From: Pseudoalteromonas ulvae UL12
GTDB taxonomy: Bacteria; Pseudomonadota; Gammaproteobacteria; Enterobacterales; Alteromonadaceae
DNA length: 64,000 nucleotides
NCBI RefSeq assembly: GCF_014925405.1
Contig: NZ_AQHJ01000033.1
Coordinates: 186,001-250,000, forward strand
Direction: 5' to 3'
Shown here: piece after piece, positions 46,859 to 55,641 of the stretch
Numbering within the stretch: the stretch's first letter is position 1
Layout of the letters: the number at the start of each line of letters is the position of its first letter
Notes under the pieces: model-generated
Seen by the model: the letters and a program-made list of their open reading frames with translations, nothing else
The model's database searches: none
What the model was told of the DNA's origin: nothing
Program-made: the position numbers and the translations under genes

Positions 46859-47794
46859 ATGGCTCAGTTAGTCAGCATTATTATACCTACATACAAGCGT
46901 GCGAGCGCATTGCCCCAAGCTATCTCGAGTGTTAAAGCGCAAACATATTCTAATTGGGAGCTATTGATTGTAGATGATAACCATCCTGAGTCTGTTGAGC
47001 GATTAGAAACTGAACGTGTAATGGCTGGATTTACTGACGATGCTAATATCCGCTATATCCAGCATGAAAAAAATCTTGGTGCATGCACTGCGCGTAATAC
47101 TGGGTTGGACCATGCAAGCGGTATTTATGTTGCTTATTTAGATGACGATGATCTGTGGCATCAAGAAAAGTTAGAAAAGCAAGTTAATGCCTTACTTGCT
47201 TCGCAAGTTTCATTTTGTTACTCAGATATGGAGCTTTCTTATCAGGGGAGAATCAAATACTTTTCCTGTGTCCCAGATAAAAATCTTTACTTACGTCTTT
47301 TGAATCAAGGGTTTGGTATTTGTACTTCAGCGCTATTAATCAAAAGGGAAGCGCTCAATGCAATTGGTGGTTTTGATGATTCACTTCCAAGTATGCAAGA
47401 TTATGATTTACTTCTGCGATTGAGTAAGGCCTTTGATGCGGTTCATATACCAGAAGCATTATTAATTTATCAGTTGGCTGAAGATGGTATTTCATGTAAC
47501 CCTGACTCAAAAGTGAAAGGCCATCAAGGAATAATAAATAAGTACCAAGCAGAGTATCTATCGTTGGGCCTTCATAAAGGGTTATCGCGCCAGTTTGAGA
47601 GTTTAGGTGATTTTCAGTTGCGCAGTTCACAGCGTATCAAAGCAATATCTAGTTACTGGAAAGGGCTATGCTTATCACCATTTAATCCAAGATTATTATG
47701 TAAGTTATTAATTGGTGGATTGTGTGGTAAAAAACCATTGGAGTCATATTTACAATATAGACAAGATAAATCATCTAAAAAGGTTTCAGAATGA
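46859..47794 (+). CDS. Family 2 glycosyltransferase
   Basis: 311 residues. GT-A fold with SIIIPTYKRASALPQAISSV, LLIVDDNHPES and the DXD-type motif AYLDDDDLWHQEKLEKQ; later GGFDDSLPSMQDYDLLLRLS is typical of GT2. It adds a sugar to the lipid-linked unit; donor and linkage are unknown. ATGA overlap with the next gene. Confidence 0.9.
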   Translation: MAQLVSIIIPTYKRASALPQAISSVKAQTYSNWELLIVDDNHPESVERLETERVMAGFTDDANIRYIQHEKNLGACTARNTGLDHASGIYVAYLDDDDLWHQEKLEKQVNALLASQVSFCYSDMELSYQGRIKYFSCVPDKNLYLRLLNQGFGICTSALLIKREALNAIGGFDDSLPSMQDYDLLLRLSKAFDAVHIPEALLIYQLAEDGISCNPDSKVKGHQGIINKYQAEYLSLGLHKGLSRQFESLGDFQLRSSQRIKAISSYWKGLCLSPFNPRLLCKLLIGGLCGKKPLESYLQYRQDKSSKKVSE

Positions 47795-49305
47795 GAGGCT
47801 TATATATTAATTGTGACAACTCAAAACTACGCCTTTCTTCTCAACTAGCGAGTGTTTATAGCAAGCAAATAGTATTGCCAGAGCAATACGGAAATGGGAT
47901 GCTTATTTACAATCCTCAAGAGTGGCACAATGCACCTATGTTGAGTCTTGGAAGTAATCATTTTGTTTTATCAGGATGGTTTATTTATAAGAATCAACGA
48001 AATAATCTATCACTACTAGCCAGTGATTTAGTGGATTGTGGCTATGAAGTATTACGTCACATTACATCAGGTTCTTTTGTTTTATTATGGGTAAGCCCTG
48101 ATGAGAAAACTGTTATTGTAGATCCTTTCGGGTTATCAACTCATTTTATTGATACGCAGTCAGATAGAATTACAGTCGCACCGAGTGTAAAGGTCTTGTA
48201 CAAAGAGAGTGTTCATACATTAAATGACACACTTAACTCTATCTTAGGAAAAAAACATCATTTGTTTGGTAATTATACGCTTTATAATGGCATTGAGAGG
48301 TTGTCTCCAGGCTCTTATAAGCAAGAATCAACTAAAGAAGCGTGTTTTTATTATTCATTTGAAACAGAGCTTGAACCTATTGCTTTACTTGGCGGGAAGG
48401 TTCAAAAGTTAGTCGAAAATTGGCCCTATGACTCTAGAATTTTACCCTTAAGTAGTGGTTTAGACTCGCGATTTCTATTAGCGAATGGTCGATTCAAATC
48501 AGGCTTTACATATGGCCCCGAAAACTCGCCAGAGATAAACATTGCCGGACATTTCAGAGCTTGTTTTTCGCAATACAAATCATTCGACTATAGTGAGCAA
48601 CCTTTACATGACGATGAACCCGCTATTTTAGATGAATTGTCTTTTGGTATCTTAACTCCGATACCGAGGCTATTAACGAATTATATTTATGCGAAGGAGC
48701 TGTTCCCGCAATCGAACGCCTTTTTTGATGGTTATTTAGGAGATGTGCTCCAAAGGGGAACTTATGTCGGTTTTAAAGGTAAGTTAGGGGAGTTATTCAA
48801 AATTTTCCCATTTATTTACCGATTATACCCTTTTAGTGCAAAACGTATTTTGCAGTGGCGATATAAAGAGTTATCTGCATTAGAGTTTGACCTAGTGTAC
48901 GCTGATTTTTTGAAGTGGACTGAATCCCTTAAATTAAATGATTTACAGAAAGTGACTTATTATGAGTTTTTGTTTGGGCGGGGAGGGCGCTACACTATTT
49001 TCGGCAGCAATGTGCTTGCAGCTCAGCTATTTACTGTTGTATCGCCGTTTGCTGATATATCAGTATTTAACTCACTAATAAATCATGACTTCAAAAATGC
49101 ATTAAGTTATAAAACAATGCATCAACTTTGGTCAAAGGTAGCAAAAAAGTATAGTGAGGTAAAAGTTGAGTCTGGTTACACACCTCGAAGTAATCGTTTT
49201 TTGATTCCTATTGTTCAAATTACTTACCGCATGATGTTTCATTTTATTCCATCTAGAGCTAACTACGGTGTTAAATTAAGCCGAGATATAAAAAAAGGTG
49301 AGTAA
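47791..49305 (+). CDS. Second asparagine-synthetase-like protein, divergent
   Basis: 504 residues. The N-terminal half resembles a decayed Ntn-hydrolase domain (starts MRGLYINC, no Met-Cys). The synthetase half carries a variant PP-loop LPLSSGLDSRFLLAN and the FFDGYLGDVLQRGTY block found in AsnB-like proteins (GFLGD in the other copy). ATP-pyrophosphatase chemistry is plausible, but the substrate is unknown. It shares low obvious similarity with the copy at 40692-42455 outside the active-site blocks. Confidence 0.7.
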   Translation: MRGLYINCDNSKLRLSSQLASVYSKQIVLPEQYGNGMLIYNPQEWHNAPMLSLGSNHFVLSGWFIYKNQRNNLSLLASDLVDCGYEVLRHITSGSFVLLWVSPDEKTVIVDPFGLSTHFIDTQSDRITVAPSVKVLYKESVHTLNDTLNSILGKKHHLFGNYTLYNGIERLSPGSYKQESTKEACFYYSFETELEPIALLGGKVQKLVENWPYDSRILPLSSGLDSRFLLANGRFKSGFTYGPENSPEINIAGHFRACFSQYKSFDYSEQPLHDDEPAILDELSFGILTPIPRLLTNYIYAKELFPQSNAFFDGYLGDVLQRGTYVGFKGKLGELFKIFPFIYRLYPFSAKRILQWRYKELSALEFDLVYADFLKWTESLKLNDLQKVTYYEFLFGRGGRYTIFGSNVLAAQLFTVVSPFADISVFNSLINHDFKNALSYKTMHQLWSKVAKKYSEVKVESGYTPRSNRFLIPIVQITYRMMFHFIPSRANYGVKLSRDIKKGE

Positions 49306-50337
49306 TTGAAATCAATTTTATTAATTTCCAATATGGGGCCTAGTGAACAGCACCCTAATTCAGGTATTTTTATTGCAAATCAATATAATGAACTTAGAAA
49401 AAATAAAGAGTTATCTTTTGATTATTTTTATTTAACTCAAGATAAAAAGCACGGCTTAGCAAAGATTTTGCGTTACCCTTTATTTTTATGGCAGTTTATT
49501 TCTAAGTATATTTTTAATCACAAAAAAATAGACTTAATCCATGTGCATTTTTATTATCCCAATATTATATTGGCTGCACTGTATAAGTTATTGCGAAACA
49601 GAAAGCTGCGTATTGTCGTGACATTTCATGGCAGCGATATTTATTACTATACTCCTGCGAAGAGCAGTTATCGTTTTTTCTCTCTATTTGTTGATCAATA
49701 TATTTTTGTGAGCTCAGAACTTAAAAAGCGCTTTTATAAAGCAGTTGATGGGCGAGTTATTTCGGCAGGTGCACTCGACCTATTTTATAAATTAACGAGT
49801 GAGAAAGATAAAAAATATGACTTATTATTTGTTGGTCATTTAGATTTTAACAAAGGAATTGACCGTCTTTTAAAGCTTGCTGATAGCCTGGAAAATTCTG
49901 TTAGAATTGCAGTTGTTGGTCAAGGTGATTCTACTGTTTTAGATCAGTATATTAATAATGGAAGCATTGCATATTTAGGCCCCCAAACGCCCGATAGGTT
50001 GAAGGAAATCTATTCGCAAAGCCGTTTCTTACTTAATTTATCAAGAAATGAGTCATTTGGGCTCGTTTTAACTGAAGCGATGGCTCAAGGAGTGCCTGTA
50101 ATTGCTACTCAGACAGATGGTGCTGCAACACAAATTAGTGATAATGAGAATGGCTTCTTATTAAAAAATGACTGCAAATGGTTACAAGATGATGGTGTGG
50201 CAATTATCAAACAAGTGCTTAATAGCAATCAGCTGAAGTATAAAATTTTATCTCAAAAAGCCGCCGAATCGGCACAACGACATAAATTATCAAACATAAC
50301 GAATGAATTGATAACTATTTATAACGACTTATTATAA
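49306..50337 (+). CDS. Family 4 glycosyltransferase
   Basis: 343 residues, GT-B fold. It has SNMGPSEQHPNSGIFIANQY at the start, HVHFYYPN, VVTFHGSDIYYY and the C-terminal donor region LLFVGHLDFNKGIDRLL. The E-x7-E motif lies in NESFGLVLTEAMAQGVPVIA. It is one of the transferases building the repeat unit. The start is a TTG directly after the previous stop, preceded by AAAAAAGGTGAG. It lies 4 bp before the wecG-like gene. Confidence 0.9.
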   Translation: MKSILLISNMGPSEQHPNSGIFIANQYNELRKNKELSFDYFYLTQDKKHGLAKILRYPLFLWQFISKYIFNHKKIDLIHVHFYYPNIILAALYKLLRNRKLRIVVTFHGSDIYYYTPAKSSYRFFSLFVDQYIFVSSELKKRFYKAVDGRVISAGALDLFYKLTSEKDKKYDLLFVGHLDFNKGIDRLLKLADSLENSVRIAVVGQGDSTVLDQYINNGSIAYLGPQTPDRLKEIYSQSRFLLNLSRNESFGLVLTEAMAQGVPVIATQTDGAATQISDNENGFLLKNDCKWLQDDGVAIIKQVLNSNQLKYKILSQKAAESAQRHKLSNITNELITIYNDLL

Positions 50338-50341
50338 AGTA

Positions 50342-51070
50342 ATGACAATGACGAATAATGTGAATATTGGTGAAATTGAGGTTTCAAGTTTTGATTCAAT
50401 AGACTCTTTAATAGAAAAAGAAATTATCTTAGATACCGGTATAAAACCAGGGGTGGCGATAGCAATTAACCCAGAGAAAGTGATCGCTGCAAGACATGAT
50501 TTCTCGATCATGCAGATTCTTAATCAGGCTACTTTAAAATATCCAGATGGTGCTGGTGTCGCTTTTGTTATGAGTAAAAAGCTTAATAAAAAAGTTCCCC
50601 GGATCCCTGGTTGTGAGTTGTGGGAACGACTAATGTATCGCTCTGCCGAAACACAAGTGCCCGTATATCTTCTTGGTGCGAGTGAAGAGGTTATTTCTAC
50701 TACAAAAGAAAAGCTTATTTCACAAGGGGTTAATGTTGTCGGCTATCAGAATGGTTTTTTTGATCATTCAAATCCTGAATCGGTTATTAAGGCTATCTCA
50801 GATTCGGGAGCAAAAATAGTATCAGTAGCACTAGGTTCTCCAAAACAAGAGCTTTTTATATTTGAATGTAAAAAGTTTATGCCTGATGTATTTTTTATGG
50901 GTGTAGGCGGTACTTATGATGTATTTACGAATAACGTGAAACGAGCTCCAAAAATGTTTAGATTGCTAAATTTGGAATGGCTATATAGATTGCTCAGCCA
51001 GCCATCTCGCTTGTTCAGACAAGGAAGGCTTGTAGAATATATAGGTCTTTATTTGAAAGGGCGCTTGTAG
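50342..51070 (+). CDS. wecG: WecG/TagA/CpsF-family glycosyltransferase
   Basis: 242 residues. Family blocks are INPEKVIAARHD, YPDGAGVAFVMSKKL, VYLLGASEEVI, VALGSPKQELFIFE and GVGGTYDVFTNNVKRAPKMF, then NLEWLYRLLSQPSRLFRQ. WecG transfers ManNAcA from UDP-ManNAcA to GlcNAc-PP-undecaprenol; other members use ManNAc or related sugars. wecB and wecC, which make UDP-ManNAcA, are not in the window. It is the last gene of the cluster and adjoins tRNA-Arg. Confidence 0.87.
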   Translation: MTMTNNVNIGEIEVSSFDSIDSLIEKEIILDTGIKPGVAIAINPEKVIAARHDFSIMQILNQATLKYPDGAGVAFVMSKKLNKKVPRIPGCELWERLMYRSAETQVPVYLLGASEEVISTTKEKLISQGVNVVGYQNGFFDHSNPESVIKAISDSGAKIVSVALGSPKQELFIFECKKFMPDVFFMGVGGTYDVFTNNVKRAPKMFRLLNLEWLYRLLSQPSRLFRQGRLVEYIGLYLKGRL

Positions 51071-51083
51071 GGGGTTATTATAC

Positions 51084-51158
51084 TGGCGCTCTCGCTAGGA
51101 ATCGAACCTAGAACTTGGCCTCCGGAGGGCCACGTGATATCCATTTCACCACGAGAGC
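51084..51158 (-). tRNA. tRNA-Arg (anticodon CCG)
   Basis: On the minus strand: acceptor GCTCTCG / CGAGAGC, D-arm GTGA/TCAC, anticodon arm TGGCC-CTCCGGA-GGCCA (anticodon CCG), T-arm CTAGG-TTCGATT-CCTAG, discriminator G and an encoded CCA. Its 3' end faces the polysaccharide cluster. No att-like repeat of its 3' end was noticed nearby. Confidence 0.96.
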
Positions 51159-51366
51159 GAGTCGAGATGATGAGCGATAAGCTCAGGGGCAATAATAAAT
51201 CTATCTTCTGGGAATTACTAGCGTGAAAATGCTAGATGCTTAATAATTCGGCGATATTTCAATTTTTATTTGCTATGTTAGTATAATTGCTCGCAATTTT
51301 AGCCGATTGGGCTTTAATTATGAGAACAGAGATCTCTAATTATGACTTTTATTGAAGGAGAGCCTA

Positions 51367-51549
51367 ATGGCACTAATGACAATTGAACAAGTGGCTGAGT
51401 TTTTAGGTGTACAAGTAGAACGTGTAAAGCGCTTAGAGCGCGAGAGCTTATTAACCAGCAAAGACAAAGACGATGCTGGTAACCCAATGTTTAACGATCA
51501 AGATGTACAGCGTTACAAAGAGTTAGCCGAACGCATCGGTGGGATTTAA
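51367..51549 (+). CDS. Small helix-turn-helix DNA-binding protein (MerR/excisionase-like)
   Basis: 60 residues: MALMTIEQVAEFLGVQVERV is a compact winged/helix-turn-helix start as in excisionase or MerR N-termini, followed by RLERESLLTSKDKDDAGNPM and FNDQDVQRYKELAERI. There is no effector domain. AAGGAG lies 8 bases before the ATG at 51367. A TTG at 51352 would overlap that ribosome site. It has its own upstream region and converges on the kinase gene with a 4-bp overlap. Target unknown. Confidence 0.75.
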   Translation: MALMTIEQVAEFLGVQVERVKRLERESLLTSKDKDDAGNPMFNDQDVQRYKELAERIGGI

Positions 51550-52388
51550 TTCTGCGCATTTTGCAGTTGTGTGATTTGTGTCCACGTCAGCTTTGCTTGA
51601 CTATCAAGTTGACGTGATACATACCAAAAATAACACAGCAATAAATAAATCAGTTGGTATGTTACCAGCTTTTTTTGTGCCTGCAGAAAATCCAACTCAA
51701 TATTGTTAGCAGTTAAATAAGCCCTTAGAAACTCATCTTTTTGAGTATCCGTGAGTGAAAAACTCACACTCATTGCTGCTAAGTCAAAAAAAACATCATT
51801 ATTGTGAGCATACTCAAAATCGATTAAAAACCATCTGTCATGGTGTCCGTTTTGATATCTGAGTATATTGCTGAGCTCTAAATCATTGTGGCAATAACCA
51901 ATCTGCACCGGATATTGGCTGAGAGAGCTTTTCAGTTCAGAGATTAATTCGTTAAAAAATGCGTATTCAGGAAGGTGTTGATAGTGTTTAAAGTTATCGC
52001 AGACAATTAAGGGTTGGCCCGAATCCCGATGTTTGTGAAGGGTACTGAGTAGGTTTACCAGTTTATTTACTTCAAAGTGAGTACATTTTTCACCTTCGAA
52101 GTAGTCAAATAATGCAGCATTATTGTGCGTATCAACGGCGATGACCTGAGGGCAAAGATCGAGTTGCGATAAGGTTTGTTGTGTTTTTAATTGCGCCGCA
52201 GGTAGGGGGTGACGATAAAACTTCAGCAAATAGGTATGCTTATCGGTGACTAAACAATAGTTGTCGTTACTGAGTCCTTGAGGCTGGTAAGTGAGGCTTT
52301 GCACTGACTCTTGGGGTAGGTATTCAGTGAAAATTTCAGTAACAATGGCAGGAAAAGGCCCTGTTTCAGAGCAATTAAATGGGTGCAT
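51546..52388 (-). CDS. Choline/APH-like kinase, probable thiamine kinase
   Basis: 280 residues with the aminoglycoside/choline-kinase fold: an N-lobe nucleotide site (GLSNDNYCLVTDKHTYLLKF), the catalytic loop CHNDLELSNIL and the metal motif LIDFEYA. E. coli ThiK (YcfN) belongs to this superfamily and phosphorylates thiamine. Here the gene is the last of an operon with a PnuC/PnuT transporter and a YkoF-like protein. I therefore infer that it phosphorylates imported thiamine or a precursor to trap it. It overlaps the transporter gene by 14 bp. Confidence 0.75.
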   Translation of the reverse strand: MHPFNCSETGPFPAIVTEIFTEYLPQESVQSLTYQPQGLSNDNYCLVTDKHTYLLKFYRHPLPAAQLKTQQTLSQLDLCPQVIAVDTHNNAALFDYFEGEKCTHFEVNKLVNLLSTLHKHRDSGQPLIVCDNFKHYQHLPEYAFFNELISELKSSLSQYPVQIGYCHNDLELSNILRYQNGHHDRWFLIDFEYAHNNDVFFDLAAMSVSFSLTDTQKDEFLRAYLTANNIELDFLQAQKKLVTYQLIYLLLCYFWYVSRQLDSQAKLTWTQITQLQNAQN

Positions 52389-53001
52389 TAATCCGGTCTT
52401 GTTGGTGATATTGTTGATGCCAAGTTTTAAAGCCCCATGCAGCCATTATCGTGTAAAAGATAAATAACACCAGAGTCGGGTAGTATCCTTTTTCGAAGTA
52501 CAAATACATCGATGCGGCATCAATGACTATCCAATAAATCCAATTCTCAAGTACTTTTTGTGCCACTAAGTAGGTGGTCACTACGGCAAAGCAGGTGGTA
52601 AAGCTATCGAGATAGGCAAAATCCGCGTGGGTATAATTTTGCATTATAAAACCAAATATCACTGACACCAGTGACGTCACCAAAATAATATTGACATGGC
52701 GATGGACTGACCAGCTTTGAATGAGTTTCCCTTGCTTACTATGTTGATTACCATAGCGCCAAATAGCCCAGCCATAAATCGCCATCAGCATGTAGTAAAC
52801 ATTGAGTGCGGACTCCATTAGCAGCGCACCATTCCAAAACAGTAATGTATAAATGATGGTGCTAAAAAAGGCCGCAGGCCAACACCATAAGCTTTCTTTT
52901 ATCGCCAGCAGCAGGTAAGCCATCGATAGGGCAACCGCGAGGTATTCCCAGTAAGACATGGCGGTAAACCCGCTGAGTGTACTAGTTAAAAAGTCGTTCA
53001 T
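52375..53001 (-). CDS. PnuC-family transporter, probable thiamine (PnuT) type
   Basis: 208 residues with seven or so membrane helices. PnuC blocks are visible: LLAIKESLWCWPAAFFST, ALNVYYMLMAIYGWAIW, YLDSFTTCFAVVTTYLVAQK and NWIYWIVIDAASMYLYF. Family members carry nicotinamide riboside (PnuC) or thiamine (PnuT) by facilitated diffusion, with intracellular phosphorylation as the trap. The kinase and YkoF-like neighbours and the nearby thi operon favour thiamine. It overlaps both neighbours by a few bases. Confidence 0.85.
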   Translation of the reverse strand: MNDFLTSTLSGFTAMSYWEYLAVALSMAYLLLAIKESLWCWPAAFFSTIIYTLLFWNGALLMESALNVYYMLMAIYGWAIWRYGNQHSKQGKLIQSWSVHRHVNIILVTSLVSVIFGFIMQNYTHADFAYLDSFTTCFAVVTTYLVAQKVLENWIYWIVIDAASMYLYFEKGYYPTLVLFIFYTIMAAWGFKTWHQQYHQQDRINAPI

Positions 53002-53267
53002 TCTTGCTCGGGTGATAAATCACCACTGATGAATTTACAGACAAAAATGGCTTTACCAAATTCCTGATAAGAGCGTTTAATTTCTTGGCTAAGGACATTC
53101 ATCACTAAATCATACTCGCCAAATACTTGGGTTGACATGGTGTTGGTGAGCACTTTGAGCTCTGTGTGCTCGTTTAAGCGATCGATAAACCCTTTGATAA
53201 ATGGAATATAATCTTGGTGAAGGGGGTATTTACTGATTTCGACAGATAATTGCATCGTTATTCTCAT
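52998..53267 (-). CDS. YkoF/MTH1187-like thiamine- or HMP-binding protein
   Basis: 89 residues. The beta-alpha-beta half-unit is MQLSVEISKYPLHQDYIPFI, IDRLNEHTELKV, NTMSTQVFGEYDLVMNVL and FGKAIFVCKFISG, matching the YkoF/thiamine-binding superfamily in length and pattern. Such proteins bind thiamine or its pyrimidine moiety in the cytoplasm. The ATG at 53267 gives MRITMQL; the ATG at 53255 is also possible. It overlaps the transporter start by 4 bp. Confidence 0.75.
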   Translation of the reverse strand: MRITMQLSVEISKYPLHQDYIPFIKGFIDRLNEHTELKVLTNTMSTQVFGEYDLVMNVLSQEIKRSYQEFGKAIFVCKFISGDLSPEQE

Positions 53268-53316
53268 TAAAAGAAGAGGTAAGCGAACCTTACCTCTTTA
53301 TTCTGGTTATAGGCTT

Positions 53317-55401
53317 TTAAAAGCCATAGTTGAAGGTAATTCCTGCGACTTGAGGTTCGCCATACTGAACATAAGTATGGGTTTCATAGCCATCTCGCGG
53401 ATCGTTACCAAACTCAAAGCCACGGACTGCATAGTCTTTATCAAAGACGTTGCGTGCCCAAACACTCACTTCCCAATCGTCACGTTGATAGGCGACTCGC
53501 GCATTGACGAGGTTGTAGCTATCCGATTTTGAATAATGGCTATCAGAGAAGTAATAATCATCTTTCCCTTCGATGCCAATATTCGCTGATATGTGATCGG
53601 TTAAGATGTAATGAGCATTGAAGGCATATTGATATTTAGGCGCTTGCGCTTGCTCGTCACCATCTTTATCTAAACCAGATGAAGTGACAAAGTCCTTAAT
53701 TTTGGTTTCGAGATAGCCGACACTGCCTGTGAGACTGATGCGGTCGGTGATCTGGTACGAGCCATCAATTTCTAAGCCGTAGTTTGTGCCTGAGCTTGCG
53801 TTATCGAGGTAACCTGCAAATTTCTGCCCTGATACTTTCCAATTTTTAAGCTGGATGTCTTCACGGTACATATAAAATGCAGTTAAACGCAGGACTGTGC
53901 GATTATCTCGAGAGGTACCTTTGACACCAAACTCGGCATTCCAGAGGTATTCAGGATCAAAGTAATGATTACTCGGATCAATTTCGAGGCCTTCGTCTTG
54001 TGCTTTGGCTAATGCTTCTCCATTGACTCCGCCAGCTTTATAGCCGCGTGATAGGCTGGTATAAATCATGGTGCGGTCTTTGACATCATGTTCAATCGCT
54101 AATTTTCCGCCAAGCATAGTATCAGAAGTCGTATCGTTGACAGTATTATTGTCTTGATAGTTCCCTTCGTAATGCTCCAAGCGCAGCCCTGAAATTAAGC
54201 GGGTTTGCTCATCAAGGTTATGAATATATTGACCAAATAAAGCAAAGTTTTCTGTTTTATAAGCTGAAGTAAAATCTTGCGATTGCCAAGTATATTGACG
54301 CGTTAAATCAACATCACGGCTTTGGTAATAAAGCCCCGAAATCCAACTTTGATCTTTGCCAGAGAAGGTGAGTTCAGCCGTGTGATCAGTACGATCGCGA
54401 TAATACGCATCTGTAGAGCTATAACCCCAATCATGTAAACCCGCTTCACATAACACAGGTTGCGCTGCATCATTACAGACCCAGTCTTCATCGTAGCTGT
54501 ACAGAAGTTCTGAATCCATTGCGGTCAGGTTAAATGCGATATCGGCAGAGGCCAAACCCGTATACACATTATTTAATGCAAGCGCTTTACTGAGTTGATT
54601 ATCTTGCCCTGGCTCATCAGCCACACTGGTGCGGCTATTATCAAGGGTAAAGCCATCGTAGCCGTTATTAATGTCGGTGTAATGTACCGTTGCTAAGCTC
54701 GAAAACTCATCGCTCCACTGCTGGGCGACTTTAAAGCGGCCAACGACCTCATCGCGCCCTTGGCTATCTTCAACACCTAAGTACGGGTTGCTAACAAAGC
54801 CATCACTTTTTGATTGGTAAACACTACCATGTGCCGCAGTTGATTCTGTTAGGCCTTGGCCAAATGCAAAGCCTGCCTCTGAGCTGTTGTATGTGCCGGC
54901 ACCCAGTTTAATTTTCAGGTGCTGCTCTTGGGTTGGTTCGGCGGTAGTGATATTAATCATGCCAGCTAGTGCATCGGCACCAAAGCGTGTGCCTTGAGGG
55001 CCGCGATAAATTTCGACTTGTTGCGCGTCAAATAATAGTGCCGCGCCACCTAATCCTGAATAATTAATGCCATCAATAATCACGCCGACGGAAGGATTGA
55101 TCGGGTCAACAAATTGAGAACGCAAACCGACACCGCGAATTTGCACAAAACGACCACGTGATGCACCCGCGGTAAAGTTAACGTTTGCAGCGGCAGCTAA
55201 AATTTCATCCAAATAAGTCGCATTGCGTTGGTTAATTTCAGTGTCAGTAAACAAAGATGCGCTGGCACTAAGCGTTTGGATGCTTTCATTTTTGAAATCA
55301 CCATTAATTACAACACGTTCAATTTCGCTTTCATCAGCAAGGAGTGGTAATGAGATTGCTTGACTGATCGCGATGGCTATTAAAGAGGTACGTAGATTCA
55401 T
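53317..55401 (-). CDS. TonB-dependent receptor, probable thiamine or precursor uptake
   Basis: 694 residues: signal peptide (MNLRTSLIAIAISQAISLPL then LLADE), plug domain (about 28-155, with FVQIRGVGLRSQFVDP and VEIYRGPQGTRFGADALAGM), and a 22-strand-type barrel ending VAGITFNYGF. By sequence it is a general TonB receptor. The three genes behind it (YkoF-like, PnuC/T, kinase; 49-bp gap then overlaps) point to thiamine or a thiamine precursor as ligand. No TPP riboswitch was found in the 240 bp upstream. Confidence 0.88.
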   Translation of the reverse strand: MNLRTSLIAIAISQAISLPLLADESEIERVVINGDFKNESIQTLSASASLFTDTEINQRNATYLDEILAAAANVNFTAGASRGRFVQIRGVGLRSQFVDPINPSVGVIIDGINYSGLGGAALLFDAQQVEIYRGPQGTRFGADALAGMINITTAEPTQEQHLKIKLGAGTYNSSEAGFAFGQGLTESTAAHGSVYQSKSDGFVSNPYLGVEDSQGRDEVVGRFKVAQQWSDEFSSLATVHYTDINNGYDGFTLDNSRTSVADEPGQDNQLSKALALNNVYTGLASADIAFNLTAMDSELLYSYDEDWVCNDAAQPVLCEAGLHDWGYSSTDAYYRDRTDHTAELTFSGKDQSWISGLYYQSRDVDLTRQYTWQSQDFTSAYKTENFALFGQYIHNLDEQTRLISGLRLEHYEGNYQDNNTVNDTTSDTMLGGKLAIEHDVKDRTMIYTSLSRGYKAGGVNGEALAKAQDEGLEIDPSNHYFDPEYLWNAEFGVKGTSRDNRTVLRLTAFYMYREDIQLKNWKVSGQKFAGYLDNASSGTNYGLEIDGSYQITDRISLTGSVGYLETKIKDFVTSSGLDKDGDEQAQAPKYQYAFNAHYILTDHISANIGIEGKDDYYFSDSHYSKSDSYNLVNARVAYQRDDWEVSVWARNVFDKDYAVRGFEFGNDPRDGYETHTYVQYGEPQVAGITFNYGF

Positions 55402-55641
55402 TAAAGTTCACTTGTCCTTATTTGAGGGCTGTAGTGTATTAAAAAGTCAGTATTTTATAAAGGTAATGCATACCCAATTCAGAGCTTGTCTGGCTATGTT
55501 ATATAATTAAAACGTATTGTTAGCATTATACTCATTAGCAATGATTATGGATTGCTTTTTGAGTCGTTGCTATACAGTCGTCATACCATGTGCAATCAAT
55601 TAGTGTGTTATAAAGCCTAAAAACTCAAACAGAGAACCCTA

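Noticed and set aside
51084..51366. tRNA-Arg as an integration site for the surface island
   Set aside because: No integrase and no repeated tRNA 3' end were found in the window, and the other island border has no tRNA.
55530..55555. Fur-box-like sequence (AATGATTAT) between the receptor and thioesterase genes
   Set aside because: Only half of the 19-bp consensus matches, and the operon context points to thiamine, not iron.
55402..55641. Possible TPP riboswitch upstream of the TonB receptor
   Set aside because: No CTGAGA core or matching P1 could be found on the minus strand.
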